64,000 nucleotides of DNA from Kytococcus aerolatus (lineage in GTDB: Bacteria; Actinomycetota; Actinomycetes; Actinomycetales; Dermatophilaceae): positions 620,001 to 684,000 of the forward strand of contig NZ_FYEZ01000001.1 of assembly GCF_900187395.1 (NCBI RefSeq), in the 5' to 3' direction. The translations under genes and the position numbers were made by a program. A model generated the notes under the pieces. The model made no database searches and was not told the DNA's origin. It saw only the letters and a list, made by a program, of their open reading frames with translations. This document shows positions 43,069-50,751 of this stretch, piece by piece. The stretch's first letter is position 1. Every line of letters starts with the position of its first letter.

Positions 43069-43614
43069 ATGACCACCCTTCACGAGCTCGACGGCACCTA
43101 CACCCTCGACCCGAGCCACACCCGCATCGGCTTCACCACCCGCCACGCGATGGTGACCAAGGTGCGCGGCTCCTTCACGGACTTCGAGGGCCGGGCCAGC
43201 ACCGGGCCGGGGCTCCAGGACGCCGCCATCGAGTTCACCGCCCAGGTGAGCAGCATCGACACCGGGTCCGCCGACCGCGACGCGCACCTGCGCAACGGCG
43301 ACTTCTTCGAGGTCGAGCAGTTCCCCACCCTGAGCTTCCGCTCCACCGAGGTCACCGCCGTCGACGCCGAGACCCTGCGCGTGACGGGCGAGCTGACCCT
43401 CAAGGGCACCACGAAGCCCGTGACCATCGACTTCGAGTACACCGGCGCGGCCACCGACCCGTTCGGCAACGAGCGCATCGGCTTCGAGGGCTCCACCAGC
43501 CTCGACCGCTCCGACTACGGCATCACCTTCAACGCCGCGCTCGAGACCGGCGGCGTCCTGGTCTCCGAGAAGGTCTCCCTCGACCTGGACGTCTCGGCCA
43601 TCAAGCAGGCCTGA
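43069..43614 (+). CDS. YceI family lipocalin-like protein
   Basis: A 181-residue YceI protein, a lipocalin-like barrel that in characterised members binds a long isoprenoid such as a polyprenyl quinone. The family pattern is complete: YTLDPSHTRIGFTTRHAMVTKVRGSFTDFEG, SSIDTGSADRDAHLRNGDFF, FPTLSFRST, GELTLKGTTKPV and GFEGSTSLDRSDYGI. No signal peptide is present, so unlike the E. coli protein it should stay in the cytosol. AAGGAGG lies four bases before the ATG at 43069. Its strong promoter is overlapped by a palindrome that suggests control by a MarR-type repressor, which is not encoded in this window. Confidence 0.93.
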   Translation: MTTLHELDGTYTLDPSHTRIGFTTRHAMVTKVRGSFTDFEGRASTGPGLQDAAIEFTAQVSSIDTGSADRDAHLRNGDFFEVEQFPTLSFRSTEVTAVDAETLRVTGELTLKGTTKPVTIDFEYTGAATDPFGNERIGFEGSTSLDRSDYGITFNAALETGGVLVSEKVSLDLDVSAIKQA

Positions 43615-43619
43615 GGCCG

Positions 43620-44219
43620 TCAGTCCCGGCGCTGCTCCCGCTCCATCGCGTCGATCGCCTCCCCGTAGGTGCGGCGCGGCCCCCGGTGGGTCGGGGCGGG
43701 AGCGCCGAGGCCGAGGATCTCGCGGGCCCGGCCGACCTGGTCGTGCTCCGCAAGCACCTCGTAGCTGGTGGCCACCACGGCCGTCACCGAGGTGAAGTCG
43801 CGCTGCCCCCGCGAGACGGCGTAGCCCATGGCGGCCGAGATCATCCCGAAGCCCGCACCCAGCACGAGCGTGGTGCCCAGCAGCCGCCACAGCGAGTCCT
43901 CGCTGAACAACGAGATCACCAGGCCGACGAAGAGCCCCAGCCACAGCCCGCTGAGCAGCCCGCCGAGCAGCACCCGCCCCCACGTGAGACGCCCGGTGAC
44001 CCGCTCCACCTGCTTGAGCTCGCTGCCCACGATCGAGAGGTTCGCCACGGGGAATCCCTCGTCGCTCAACCGGTCCACCGCGGCCTGCGCGTCCGCGTAG
44101 TCGTCGTACGCGGCGACCTGCCGCGGGTTGCGCAGCTCCAGCAGGGAACGACCGGCGCCCAGGCCCGCTCCCTGCCCGGTGAAACCGGTGCCGCTCTGCA
44201 TGCCAGTCGGGGTGCTCAT
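43620..44219 (-). CDS. General stress protein 17M-like membrane protein
   Basis: A 199-residue protein with the general stress protein 17M (YflT-like) N-terminal domain (VAAYDDYADAQAAVDRLSDEGFPVANLSIVGSELKQVERV). It is followed by two membrane helices (GRVLLGGLLSGLWLGLFVGLVI and LLGTTLVLGAGFGMISAAMGYAV) that form a glycine-zipper-like hairpin. A cytosolic tail completes the protein. Actinobacterial homologues are common and uncharacterised. The first ~25 residues are Gly-rich. The ATG at 44219 lies six bases after CAGACT, suggesting a leaderless transcript. It converges on yceI (stops six bases apart) and diverges from the MgtE-like gene. Confidence 0.85.
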   Translation of the reverse strand: MSTPTGMQSGTGFTGQGAGLGAGRSLLELRNPRQVAAYDDYADAQAAVDRLSDEGFPVANLSIVGSELKQVERVTGRLTWGRVLLGGLLSGLWLGLFVGLVISLFSEDSLWRLLGTTLVLGAGFGMISAAMGYAVSRGQRDFTSVTAVVATSYEVLAEHDQVGRAREILGLGAPAPTHRGPRRTYGEAIDAMEREQRRD

Positions 44220-44308
44220 GGGGACAGTCTGCCTGCCGCCCGGTCACATCCCGGACGGGGCGTCCGCCGGCCCGGCAGGGCGGGATGCATCCCCTACCCT
44301 TGGGCGGT

Positions 44309-45673
44309 GTGAGTGTTCCCCGCGTCTTCGTCTCCCACCTGATCGGCCTCGGGGTCTTCGACCCCCTCGGCGACCGGGTCGGCCAGGTGCGCGACGTGGT
44401 GGTCCAGCACTCCACCCAGCGCCATCTCACCCGCGTCATCGGCATGGTCCTGGAGGTGCCGGGACGCCGCCGCGTGTTCGTCCCCATGACCCGCATCACG
44501 AGCATCGACGCCGGTCAGGTCATCACCACCGGCCTGCTCAACATGCGCCGCTTCGAGCGCCGCCCGCGGGAGGCCCTGGTCCACTCCGAGCTCTTCGACC
44601 GCCGCGTCACCGTGCGCTCCGACGGTGACGAGCCCTTCGAGGCCACGGTCGAGGACATCGGCATCAACCAGCAGCGCAACCGCGACTGGCACGTCACCAA
44701 GGTGTTCGTCCGCAAGACCAGCGAGCGCCCGCGCCGGCTCGGCCTGCGGCGCCGCGGGGAGACCCTCGTGGTCGACGCGATCGACGTCCAGGGTCTCCAC
44801 GTGACGCAGGGCGACCAGGGGGCCGAGCAGCTGCTGGAGAGCTTCGAGGAGCTCAAGCCGGCCGACGTCGCCGACGCCCTGCAGGAGCTCACCGCCAAGC
44901 GGCGCCGCGAGGTCGCCGACGCCCTGCCGGACGAGAAGCTCGCCGACATCCTCGAGGAGCTGCCGGAGGAGGAGCGCGTCGAGATCGTCGAGGCCCTGGC
45001 CACCGACCGTGCCGCCGACGTGCTGGAGGCCATGCAGCCCGACGACGCCGCCGACCTGCTCGGCGAGCTCGACGGCGCCACCGCCGCGGTCCTCCTGGGG
45101 GCGATGGAGCCGGAGGAGGCCGAGCCGCTGCGAACCCTGCTCACCTACGGGGAGGACAGCGCCGGAGGCATGATGACCACCGAGCCGGTGATCCTCGGGG
45201 CCGACACCTCGATCGCCGAGGGCCTGGCCATGGTCCGCCGGGCGGAGCTCCACCCGGCCCTGGCCGCCACGGTCTTCGTCTGCCGCCCGCCCCTGGAGGT
45301 GCCCACCGGCAAGCTCCTCGGCGTGGTCCACCTGCAGCGGATGCTCCGCGAGCCCCCGCACGAGTCGATCGGCGCCATCGTGGACAGCGACATCGAGCCG
45401 CTGGACGTCGACTCCACCCTCGGCGAGGTGACCCGCTCGATGGCGAACTACAACATGATCTCGCTGCCGGTCGTCGACGAGGACCGGCGTCTGCTGGGAG
45501 CGGTGACGGTCGACGACGTGCTCGACCACATCCTCCCCGACGACTGGCGCGAGGAGCGCGACGAGGAGGCCCCCGACCTCAGCGAGGCCCCCGAGGCCCT
45601 GACCGATGCCCTGCCCGTCCAGCGGGACGCCCCGCTGCCCCCGGGTTCCGAGGAGGTGCGCGATGCCCGTTGA
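44309..45673 (+). CDS. MgtE N-domain/CBS protein lacking the magnesium channel domain
   Basis: A 454-residue cytosolic protein. Residues 1-150 form two PRC-barrel-like beta repeats (FDPLGDRVGQVRDVVV). About 165-290 is an MgtE intracellular N-domain of Asp/Ala/Leu-rich helices (LKPADVADALQELTAKRRREVADAL). About 290-420 is a pair of CBS domains (DSAGGMMTTEPVILGAD, ISLPVVDEDRRLLGAVTVDDV). The five-helix MgtE pore is absent, so it cannot transport by itself. It looks like a free Mg2+-sensing regulatory unit. The GTG at 44309 is preferred over an ATG at 44285 because TACCCT lies eight bases before it and family members start with SVPRVFVS. The 3' end overlaps the DUF1003 gene by 11 nt. Confidence 0.87.
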   Translation: MSVPRVFVSHLIGLGVFDPLGDRVGQVRDVVVQHSTQRHLTRVIGMVLEVPGRRRVFVPMTRITSIDAGQVITTGLLNMRRFERRPREALVHSELFDRRVTVRSDGDEPFEATVEDIGINQQRNRDWHVTKVFVRKTSERPRRLGLRRRGETLVVDAIDVQGLHVTQGDQGAEQLLESFEELKPADVADALQELTAKRRREVADALPDEKLADILEELPEEERVEIVEALATDRAADVLEAMQPDDAADLLGELDGATAAVLLGAMEPEEAEPLRTLLTYGEDSAGGMMTTEPVILGADTSIAEGLAMVRRAELHPALAATVFVCRPPLEVPTGKLLGVVHLQRMLREPPHESIGAIVDSDIEPLDVDSTLGEVTRSMANYNMISLPVVDEDRRLLGAVTVDDVLDHILPDDWREERDEEAPDLSEAPEALTDALPVQRDAPLPPGSEEVRDAR

Positions 45674-46382
45674 CCAGGATCCCGAGGACCGCGCCGCACG
45701 CCTCCGGGAGCTGCGGGAGCGCCGCGCCCGTCGGCTGGAGGCGGCCGGCGAGTCCACCCGTTCCCGCAGCACCCGGGAGCGGGAGCGCTCGCCCGAGCGC
45801 AGCGAGCTCTCCGTGCCGCAGCCGGCCCGGCGTCGGCTGATCCCCCGGCCGAACATCGACTCCGAGGCCTTCGGCCGCGCCAGCGAGGCCTTCGCACGCT
45901 TCATGGGCACGCCGCAGTTCCTGCTCTACATGACCCTCTTCTGCGGTCTCTGGCTGGCCTGGAACACCTTCATGCCCGAGGAGGCCCAGTTCGACCCGCG
46001 CGCGCTGAACTACACCCTGCTGACGCTCATCCTGTCGCTGCAGGCCTCCTACGCCGCCCCGCTCATCCTCCTGGCCCAGAATCGGCAGGACGACCGCGAC
46101 CGCGTGAGCATCGAGCAGGACCGCGCCCGGGACGAGCGGAACCTCGCCGACACCGAGTTCATCACCCGGGAGGTCGCCTCGCTGCGGCTGAGCGTCGGGG
46201 AGATGGCCAGCCGCGACTTCGTGCGCTCCGAGCTGCGCGACCTCCTCGAGGAGCTTCTGGAGGAGCTCGACGAGCGTGACCGCCGCACCCAGGAGGAGGA
46301 GCCGCCGGAGGACGCGGCGCAGCGGTCGGCGGGAGCCAGCGTGTGGGAGCCCCCGTACGATGGAGGACATGTCCCTTCCTGA
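45663..46382 (+). CDS. DUF1003 family membrane protein
   Basis: A 239-residue protein with two membrane helices in the DUF1003 arrangement (FLLYMTLFCGLWLAWNTF and LLTLILSLQASYAAPLILLAQNRQ). It is preceded by a basic, Arg-rich ~60-residue N-terminus and followed by a charged coiled-coil (IEQDRARDERNLADTEFITREVAS) and a Glu-rich tail. The family is uncharacterised and often sits beside MgtE-type genes, pointing to a role in cation homeostasis. The ATG at 45663 lies inside the end of the MgtE-like gene (11-nt overlap), so it is translationally coupled. Its own end overlaps the start of mrp by 14 nt. Confidence 0.87.
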   Translation: MPVDQDPEDRAARLRELRERRARRLEAAGESTRSRSTRERERSPERSELSVPQPARRRLIPRPNIDSEAFGRASEAFARFMGTPQFLLYMTLFCGLWLAWNTFMPEEAQFDPRALNYTLLTLILSLQASYAAPLILLAQNRQDDRDRVSIEQDRARDERNLADTEFITREVASLRLSVGEMASRDFVRSELRDLLEELLEELDERDRRTQEEEPPEDAAQRSAGASVWEPPYDGGHVPS

Positions 46383-47502
46383 CCTCGAAGCCATCCACCG
46401 TGCCTTGGGCACGGTGCAGGACCCTGAGATCCGCCGCCCGATCACCGAGCTCGGCATGGTCGACACGGTGCAGCTCTCGGAGACCGACCCCGGCCACGTC
46501 ACCGTCCGCGTCCTGCTGACCGTCGCCGGCTGCCCGCTGAAGTCCACCATCGAGCGCGACGTGACCAACGCCGTCCAGGGGGTCGAGGGCGTCTCCGGCG
46601 TCACCGTCGACCTAGGCGTCATGGACGACGACCAGCGCGCGCAGCTCAAGCAGACCCTCCGCGGCGGCCAGGCCGAGCGGGAGATCCCCTTCCAGCGCCC
46701 CGACAACATGACCCGCATCTACGCGGTGGCCTCCGGGAAGGGCGGCGTCGGCAAGTCGTCCGTCACCGTCAACCTGGCGGCCGCGCTGGCCGATCAGGGG
46801 CTGAAGGTCGGGGTCGTGGACGCCGACATCTACGGCTTCTCCGTGCCGCGCATGCTGGGCGTCGAGCACCAGCCGACCCAGGTCGACGAGATGATCGTGC
46901 CGCCGGTCGCGCACGACGTGAAGGTCATCTCCATCGGCATGTTCGTGCCCGGCAACCAGCCGGTCGTGTGGCGCGGCCCGATGCTCCACCGCGCCCTGCA
47001 GCAGTTCCTCTCCGACGTGTTCTGGGGCGACCTGGACATCCTCCTGCTGGACCTGCCGCCGGGCACCGGTGACATCGCTATCTCGGTGGCGCAGATGCTG
47101 CCGGGCTCCGAGCTGCTCGTCGTCACCACCCCGCAGCAGGCCGCCGCCGAGGTGGCCGAGCGGGCCGGCGCGATCGCGGTGCAGACCAAGCAGCGGGTCG
47201 CCGGCGTCATCGAGAACATGTCCTGGCTGGAGCTCCCGGACGGCACCCGGCAGGAGATCTTCGGCGCCGGTGGCGGCCAGGTGGTCGCGGACTCCCTGGG
47301 CCGCACCGTCGGCGGTGAGGTGCCGCTGCTCGGCCAGGTGCCGCTGGACACCCGTCTCCGCGAGGGGGCCGACGCTGGACGCCCGGTGGTCCTCGACGCC
47401 CCGGACAGCCCGGCCGGCGCGGCGCTGCGCGAGATCGCCACCGGGCTGGCGCAGCGCAGCCGGGGGCTCTCCGGCCGCAAGCTCGGCATCAGCCCCGTCT
47501 GA
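46369..47502 (+). CDS. mrp: Mrp/NBP35-family iron-sulfur cluster carrier ATPase
   Basis: A 377-residue P-loop ATPase (ApbC/Mrp) that binds and delivers iron-sulfur clusters. Residues ~4-80 form a MIP18/DUF59 domain (AIHRALGTVQDPEIRRPITELGMV, then AGCPLKSTIERDV). The ATPase domain has the deviant Walker A SGKGGVGKSS near 121-130, VVDADIYGFSVPRML and LLDLPPGTGDIAISV. The C-terminal CxxC that coordinates a bridging cluster in many Mrp proteins is absent: ENMSWLELPDGTRQEIFG follows directly, as in other actinobacterial copies. The ATG at 46369 lies seven bases after TACGAT, so it may have its own leaderless promoter inside the DUF1003 gene. A strong terminator follows. Confidence 0.93.
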   Translation: MSLPDLEAIHRALGTVQDPEIRRPITELGMVDTVQLSETDPGHVTVRVLLTVAGCPLKSTIERDVTNAVQGVEGVSGVTVDLGVMDDDQRAQLKQTLRGGQAEREIPFQRPDNMTRIYAVASGKGGVGKSSVTVNLAAALADQGLKVGVVDADIYGFSVPRMLGVEHQPTQVDEMIVPPVAHDVKVISIGMFVPGNQPVVWRGPMLHRALQQFLSDVFWGDLDILLLDLPPGTGDIAISVAQMLPGSELLVVTTPQQAAAEVAERAGAIAVQTKQRVAGVIENMSWLELPDGTRQEIFGAGGGQVVADSLGRTVGGEVPLLGQVPLDTRLREGADAGRPVVLDAPDSPAGAALREIATGLAQRSRGLSGRKLGISPV

Positions 47503-47534
47503 GCCGACCTGCCCCACCCGCCTGAGCCGACCTG

Positions 47535-47571
47535 CCACGAAGGGCCCCTCACCACGAGGGGCCCTTCGTGG
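47535..47571. terminator. Hairpin terminator downstream of mrp
   Basis: Perfect 16-bp arms (47535-47550 and 47556-47571) with a 5-nt loop lie 32 nt after the mrp stop. The preceding bases contain a short tandem duplication of CTGAGCCGACCTGCC. Confidence 0.85.
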
Positions 47572-47614
47572 TGCCCTGCTGCCGCACCCCCTCCCCGCCC
47601 TGCTTGTCTGTCGC

Positions 47615-47660
47615 GCCAGACGCACTCCACCCTGCTGCAGCGCGGTGGAGTGCTTCTGGC
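47615..47660. repeat. Nested inverted repeat between mrp and tatB
   Basis: Seventeen-bp arms with one mismatch (47615-47631 and 47644-47660) and a 12-nt loop. A further outer pair, CCCTCCCCG (47589-47597) with CGGGGAGGG (47662-47670), makes a nested structure of about 80 bp. It may terminate tatB transcription on the minus strand, but it is larger than the simple terminators elsewhere in the window. Confidence 0.55.
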
Positions 47661-47722
47661 TCGGGGAGGGCAGGGGCGCTCGGCTGAAGGCTTCCCGGCT
47701 CAGGTGGCGAGGGGGTCCGGCC

Positions 47723-48280
47723 TCAGGTGGCGTCGGGGTCGTACGGGGTGGCCACCAGCGGGTCGTAGCGCTGCGCCATGCCCCAGACCCGGGCGGGCTC
47801 GGTGCCCGCCAGCGCCCCTCCGGCGGCTGCGGGAGCTCCGGCGGGGACCGCCGCCCGCTCCGGGCGCGAGCTCGCTGCTGCGGCGCCGGCACCGAGGGCC
47901 GCAGCACCTCCCCCGGCAGCCCCCAGCGCGGTGGCTCCGCCCCGACCGGACTCCCCCAGCCCGACAGCCGCCCGCGCGTCCCCGCGCAGCCCCTCGAGAT
48001 CGCCCTTGAGGTCCGTGACGGGGTCCAGGTCCTCCAGCAGGGCCTCCCGCACGATCCGGCGCGGGTTGTACTGGCGGGGGTCCCACTTGCGCCAGTCCAG
48101 GTCGGCGATGTCGTCACCCACCTGCTCGCGCAGCTCGCCCTTGGCCTGGTTCGCCATGTCCCGGGCCTGCCGGATCCAGCGGCGCACGTTCTCCAGCGCC
48201 TCGGGCAGCCGGCTGGGGCCGATGAAGACCAACAGGGCGATGATGATGAGCAGGATCTCGCCGTAACCGAAGGGTCCCAT
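47723..48280 (-). CDS. tatB: Sec-independent protein translocase subunit TatB
   Basis: A 185-residue TatA/B-type protein. An N-terminal membrane helix (YGEILLIIIALLVFIGP) is followed by the family turn and amphipathic helix (SRLPEALENVRRWIRQARDMAN). A long polar and Ala/Gly-rich C-terminus completes it. The length and the GPSRLPEAL signature suit TatB, which with TatC receives twin-arginine substrates at the membrane. The Tat signal on the protein encoded at 3095-3574 is a potential client. GGGAGG precedes the ATG. In mycobacteria tatB follows sigE-rseA-htrA (from memory), and none of those genes is between it and the methyltransferase here. TatA and TatC are not in the window. Confidence 0.9.
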   Translation of the reverse strand: MGPFGYGEILLIIIALLVFIGPSRLPEALENVRRWIRQARDMANQAKGELREQVGDDIADLDWRKWDPRQYNPRRIVREALLEDLDPVTDLKGDLEGLRGDARAAVGLGESGRGGATALGAAGGGAAALGAGAAAASSRPERAAVPAGAPAAAGGALAGTEPARVWGMAQRYDPLVATPYDPDAT

Positions 48281-48332
48281 CGTCCTCCCTCACTCCTCGC
48301 TCACCGCGCCCGTCCGGGCAACCGGTGGACGA

Positions 48333-48350
48333 CGCCGTCCGATGACGGCG
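48333..48350. terminator. Small hairpin between the O-methyltransferase gene and tatB
   Basis: Seven-bp perfect arms (CGCCGTC/GACGGCG) with a 4-nt loop lie in the 152-bp gap, 83 nt beyond the methyltransferase stop. The hairpin may be a weak terminator or part of the tatB leader. Confidence 0.4.
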
Positions 48351-48432
48351 CGCACTCAGTGTGCCAGCCCGCGGGCACTGCTCCGGACCCGCCCCGACCG
48401 TGTCACCCGACGCGGTCCCGGCCGCCGGTACC

Positions 48433-49062
48433 TCAGGGACTGGTGGCCAGCGCGAGGCCGGCGCCGACCGGCACGATCGTCGCGCTGATGTCCCGCTCCT
48501 GCCAGTCCGCCAGGACGTCCCGCAGCCGCTGGGTCCCCGGGGTGCGGTCCACCGGGTCCGTCAGCGCCCCGTCCAGCCCCACACCCCACAGGACCACCAG
48601 GCCCTCGCTGCGGGTCAGGCGCTCGGCGTGCTCGATCTGTGCCGGGAGGTCCGGGGCCGCGGCGTCCACCACCACCAGGTCATAGGCCCGGTCCCGCAGG
48701 CGCCCCAGGACCGACGAGGCCGGCTCCCCGGGGATGATCCGCCACCGGTGCTGCGGCACTCCGGCCCCCAGCGCCGCCGTCCGGGTCATGCTTGCGGCGG
48801 GTTCGGCGTCGATGCAGGTCAGTGCCCCGTCGGTGGGCATGCCCTGCAGGATCCAGAGCGGCAGCACCCCGCCGTGGGTCACCGTGGTCACTGCCGCGCG
48901 GGCGCCACGGGCCCGCGCCACGAGGCGCAGCAGCGAGCCCTCCGCCGCGATCGGGCGGACGACCCCCTGGTCCCGGGCCCGATCCACCGCGGCCGCGACC
49001 CCCTGCGGGGGCCGCGGCCAGTGCTCCGCCATCGCGGAGAGAGCCAGCTGCTCGGTGCTCAC
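48433..49062 (-). CDS. O-methyltransferase family protein (class I SAM-dependent)
   Basis: A 209-residue protein of the small O-methyltransferase family (related to catechol/caffeoyl-CoA O-methyltransferases), Rossmann type. Visible elements are an N-terminal helical lid (MAEHWPRPPQGVAAAVDRARDQG), a SAM loop region (ARAAVTTVTHGGVLPLWILQGM), an acidic motif LTCIDAEPAA and the strand YDLVVVDAAAP. The canonical GxGxG is modified, so catalysis is inferred rather than proven. The gene is the usual neighbour of sigE/tatB loci in actinobacteria; here it lies 152 bp upstream of tatB on the same strand and just after DUF3117. The start is the ATG at 49062, without a strong ribosome site. Confidence 0.8.
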   Translation of the reverse strand: MSTEQLALSAMAEHWPRPPQGVAAAVDRARDQGVVRPIAAEGSLLRLVARARGARAAVTTVTHGGVLPLWILQGMPTDGALTCIDAEPAASMTRTAALGAGVPQHRWRIIPGEPASSVLGRLRDRAYDLVVVDAAAPDLPAQIEHAERLTRSEGLVVLWGVGLDGALTDPVDRTPGTQRLRDVLADWQERDISATIVPVGAGLALATSP

Positions 49063-49113
49063 GGCGCGAACGTGCGGGCAACAGGCATCAGGAGCTCAGT
49101 GGGGTCGATGTGA

Positions 49114-49281
49114 TCAACCGACGGCGTCGGTGATGACCTTCGCCAGGTCCTTCGCCTCGTCGGCGTTCATCTCGACCACGAGGCGACCGCCGCCTTCAAG
49201 GGGCATGCGCAGCACGAGTCCACGACCCTCCTTGGTCATCTCCAGGGGGCCGTCACCGGTGCGGGGCTTCATCGCAGCCAT
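49114..49281 (-). CDS. DUF3117 family protein (55 residues)
   Basis: A tiny conserved actinobacterial protein. The frame from ATG 49281 encodes MAAMKPRTGDGPLEMTKEG, then RGLVLRMPLEGGGRLVVEM and NADEAKDLAKVITDAVG before TGA. This is the complete DUF3117 pattern, including the conserved KPRTGDGPLE start. It is predicted to be a small beta-alpha fold without membrane segments; the function is unknown. GAAAGG lies upstream of the ATG at a normal distance. It diverges from the PaaG-like gene and precedes the O-methyltransferase on the same strand. At 56 codons it is easily missed by length cutoffs. Confidence 0.92.
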   Translation of the reverse strand: MAAMKPRTGDGPLEMTKEGRGLVLRMPLEGGGRLVVEMNADEAKDLAKVITDAVG

Positions 49282-49458
49282 GGTCTACCTTTCGTCGTGA
49301 CGCCGATCTCAGGGTGTGCACCGATCGGCGGCCGGGTGGTCGTGCGCACACCTGCATGTCCTATTATCGCCCATCCTCCGTGGTGGTCCGTGCAGGCCCT
49401 CCTCCGCAGCCGCCTTTCGTGGCAGGCTGGAGGCCCATCGCGCAGAAGGAGCCGCACC

Positions 49459-50256
49459 GTGAACACTGCTTCCCCCCAGGCCGTCCTGCTGGACGTCGAG
49501 CAGGGAGTCGCCACCGTCACCCTCAACCGTCCGGAGGCGATGAACGCCCTGGACCGGACCGTCAAGGAGGGGCTGCTGGAGGCCCTGCGCTCCGTGGCCG
49601 AGGACCCCGCGGTGCGTGTGGTCGTGCTGACCGGCGCCGGGGACCGCGCCTTCTGCGTGGGGCAGGACCTCAAGGAGCACGTCACCCTCCTGGAGGACAG
49701 CTCGCCGTGGGAGACCGTCACCGAGCACTACAACCCGATCGTCACCCTGCTCGCGGAGATGCCCAAGCCGGTCATCGCCCGCGTCAACGGCGCCTGCGCC
49801 GGGGCGGGGGTGGCCTTCGCCATGGCCTGCGACGTGCGGATCATGGCCGCCGAGGCCACGGTCACCTTCGCGTTCTCCGGCATCGGCCTCTCCTGCGACT
49901 CCGGCACCAGCTGGCACCTCCCCCGCCTCGTGGGAACGGCCCGCGCCAAGGAGCTGCTGCTCCTGGGCGGTCGTCTCTCCGCCCAGGAGGCCCTGGACAT
50001 GGGCCTGGTGGGCTCGGTCGTCCCGGCCGCCGAGCTCGACGAGGCGGTCCAGGCGGTGGCCGCCCGCTTCGCGATGGGCCCGACGCTCGCCTTCGGCGCG
50101 ATCAAGTCCGCCCTCCACCACGCCCAGGGAACCGATCTCCAGGGGGCCCTGGCCCACGAGGCCACGCTGATGAAGCGCACCGGCTCCTCGGAGGACCACC
50201 GGAACGCGGTCGACGCCTTCCTCGCCAAGGAGCAGCCCCGCTTCACCGGCCGCTGA
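49459..50256 (+). CDS. Enoyl-CoA hydratase/isomerase, PaaG-like
   Basis: A 265-residue crotonase-fold enzyme resembling PaaG-type ring-epoxide isomerases of phenylacetate degradation. Landmarks are LNRPEAMNALDRTV, the oxyanion segment AFCVGQDLKEH, VNGACAGAGVAFAMACDVR and FAFSGIGLSCDSGTSWHLPRLVG. The Asp in GLSCDSG occupies the catalytic position of PaaG-like isomerases rather than the hydratase Glu. No other paa genes are near, so the pathway is unproven. The GTG start at 49459 is selected because AAGGAG stands seven bases upstream; ATG codons further upstream lack conservation. A 23-bp terminator follows. Confidence 0.88.
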   Translation: MNTASPQAVLLDVEQGVATVTLNRPEAMNALDRTVKEGLLEALRSVAEDPAVRVVVLTGAGDRAFCVGQDLKEHVTLLEDSSPWETVTEHYNPIVTLLAEMPKPVIARVNGACAGAGVAFAMACDVRIMAAEATVTFAFSGIGLSCDSGTSWHLPRLVGTARAKELLLLGGRLSAQEALDMGLVGSVVPAAELDEAVQAVAARFAMGPTLAFGAIKSALHHAQGTDLQGALAHEATLMKRTGSSEDHRNAVDAFLAKEQPRFTGR

Positions 50257-50263
50257 CCCGCCC

Positions 50264-50313
50264 CGAGCAGGTGTGAGGGGCACCCCGGACGGGGTGCCCC
50301 TCACACCTGCTCG
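50264..50313. terminator. Bidirectional 23-bp hairpin terminator
   Basis: Perfect 23-bp arms (50264-50286 and 50291-50313) with a GGAC loop fill the gap between the convergent stops at 50256 and 50317. Confidence 0.9.
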
Positions 50314-50316
50314 ACC

Positions 50317-50751
50317 TCAGCGCGCGCGGTGCGTGGCCTCGGCCTCGGCCACCGCCCGCTTGAGGGCCTTGGTGACGGCCCGCTCCTGCGCCCCGTCGCC
50401 CCCCAGACCGGACGGGCGGACCTCCTCGCGCCAGGAGATCCGGCACCCGCGCGGGTGCGGCGTGAAGGTGACATCGCACCACCCGGACACCTTCGCCCCC
50501 GTCCGCCGCAGCGAGAAGGCCCCCAGACCACCGGAGGGCGGGGTCCAGCGAGTCACCTTCAGCCGGTCGGAGGCGGAGCCGAGACCCGTGGGGGTCTTGC
50601 ACTCGAAGGTCCAACCCAGCCCGACCGGCCCGGAGTCCGCCGACCTCACGGAGTACGGGTTGTAGGGGCTGGAACCGGTGAAGTCGGCCACCAGTGCCCA
50701 CACCGCCTCGACGGGGGCCTGGGCGAAACGCTCGACCTCGAATGACTTCAC
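50317..50751 (-). CDS. SRPBCC (START-like) family protein
   Basis: A 144-residue single-domain protein of the SRPBCC/polyketide-cyclase-like fold, a helix-grip barrel that binds hydrophobic ligands. Signature: KSFEVERFAQAPVEAVWALVADFTGSSPYNPY at the N-terminus, a beta-rich middle (GWTFECKTPTG) and a C-terminal helix (ERAVTKALKRAVAEAEATH) that closes the cavity. The ligand is unknown. The ATG at 50751 overlaps the stop of the DivIVA-domain gene by four bases (ATGA), so the two are coupled. A bidirectional terminator ends the unit. Confidence 0.85.
   Translation of the reverse strand: MKSFEVERFAQAPVEAVWALVADFTGSSPYNPYSVRSADSGPVGLGWTFECKTPTGLGSASDRLKVTRWTPPSGGLGAFSLRRTGAKVSGWCDVTFTPHPRGCRISWREEVRPSGLGGDGAQERAVTKALKRAVAEAEATHRAR

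Noticed and set aside
47500-47540. Short tandem repeat of CTGAGCCGACCTGCC after mrp
   Set aside because: Only two copies exist, immediately before a terminator. It is probably a local duplication without function.
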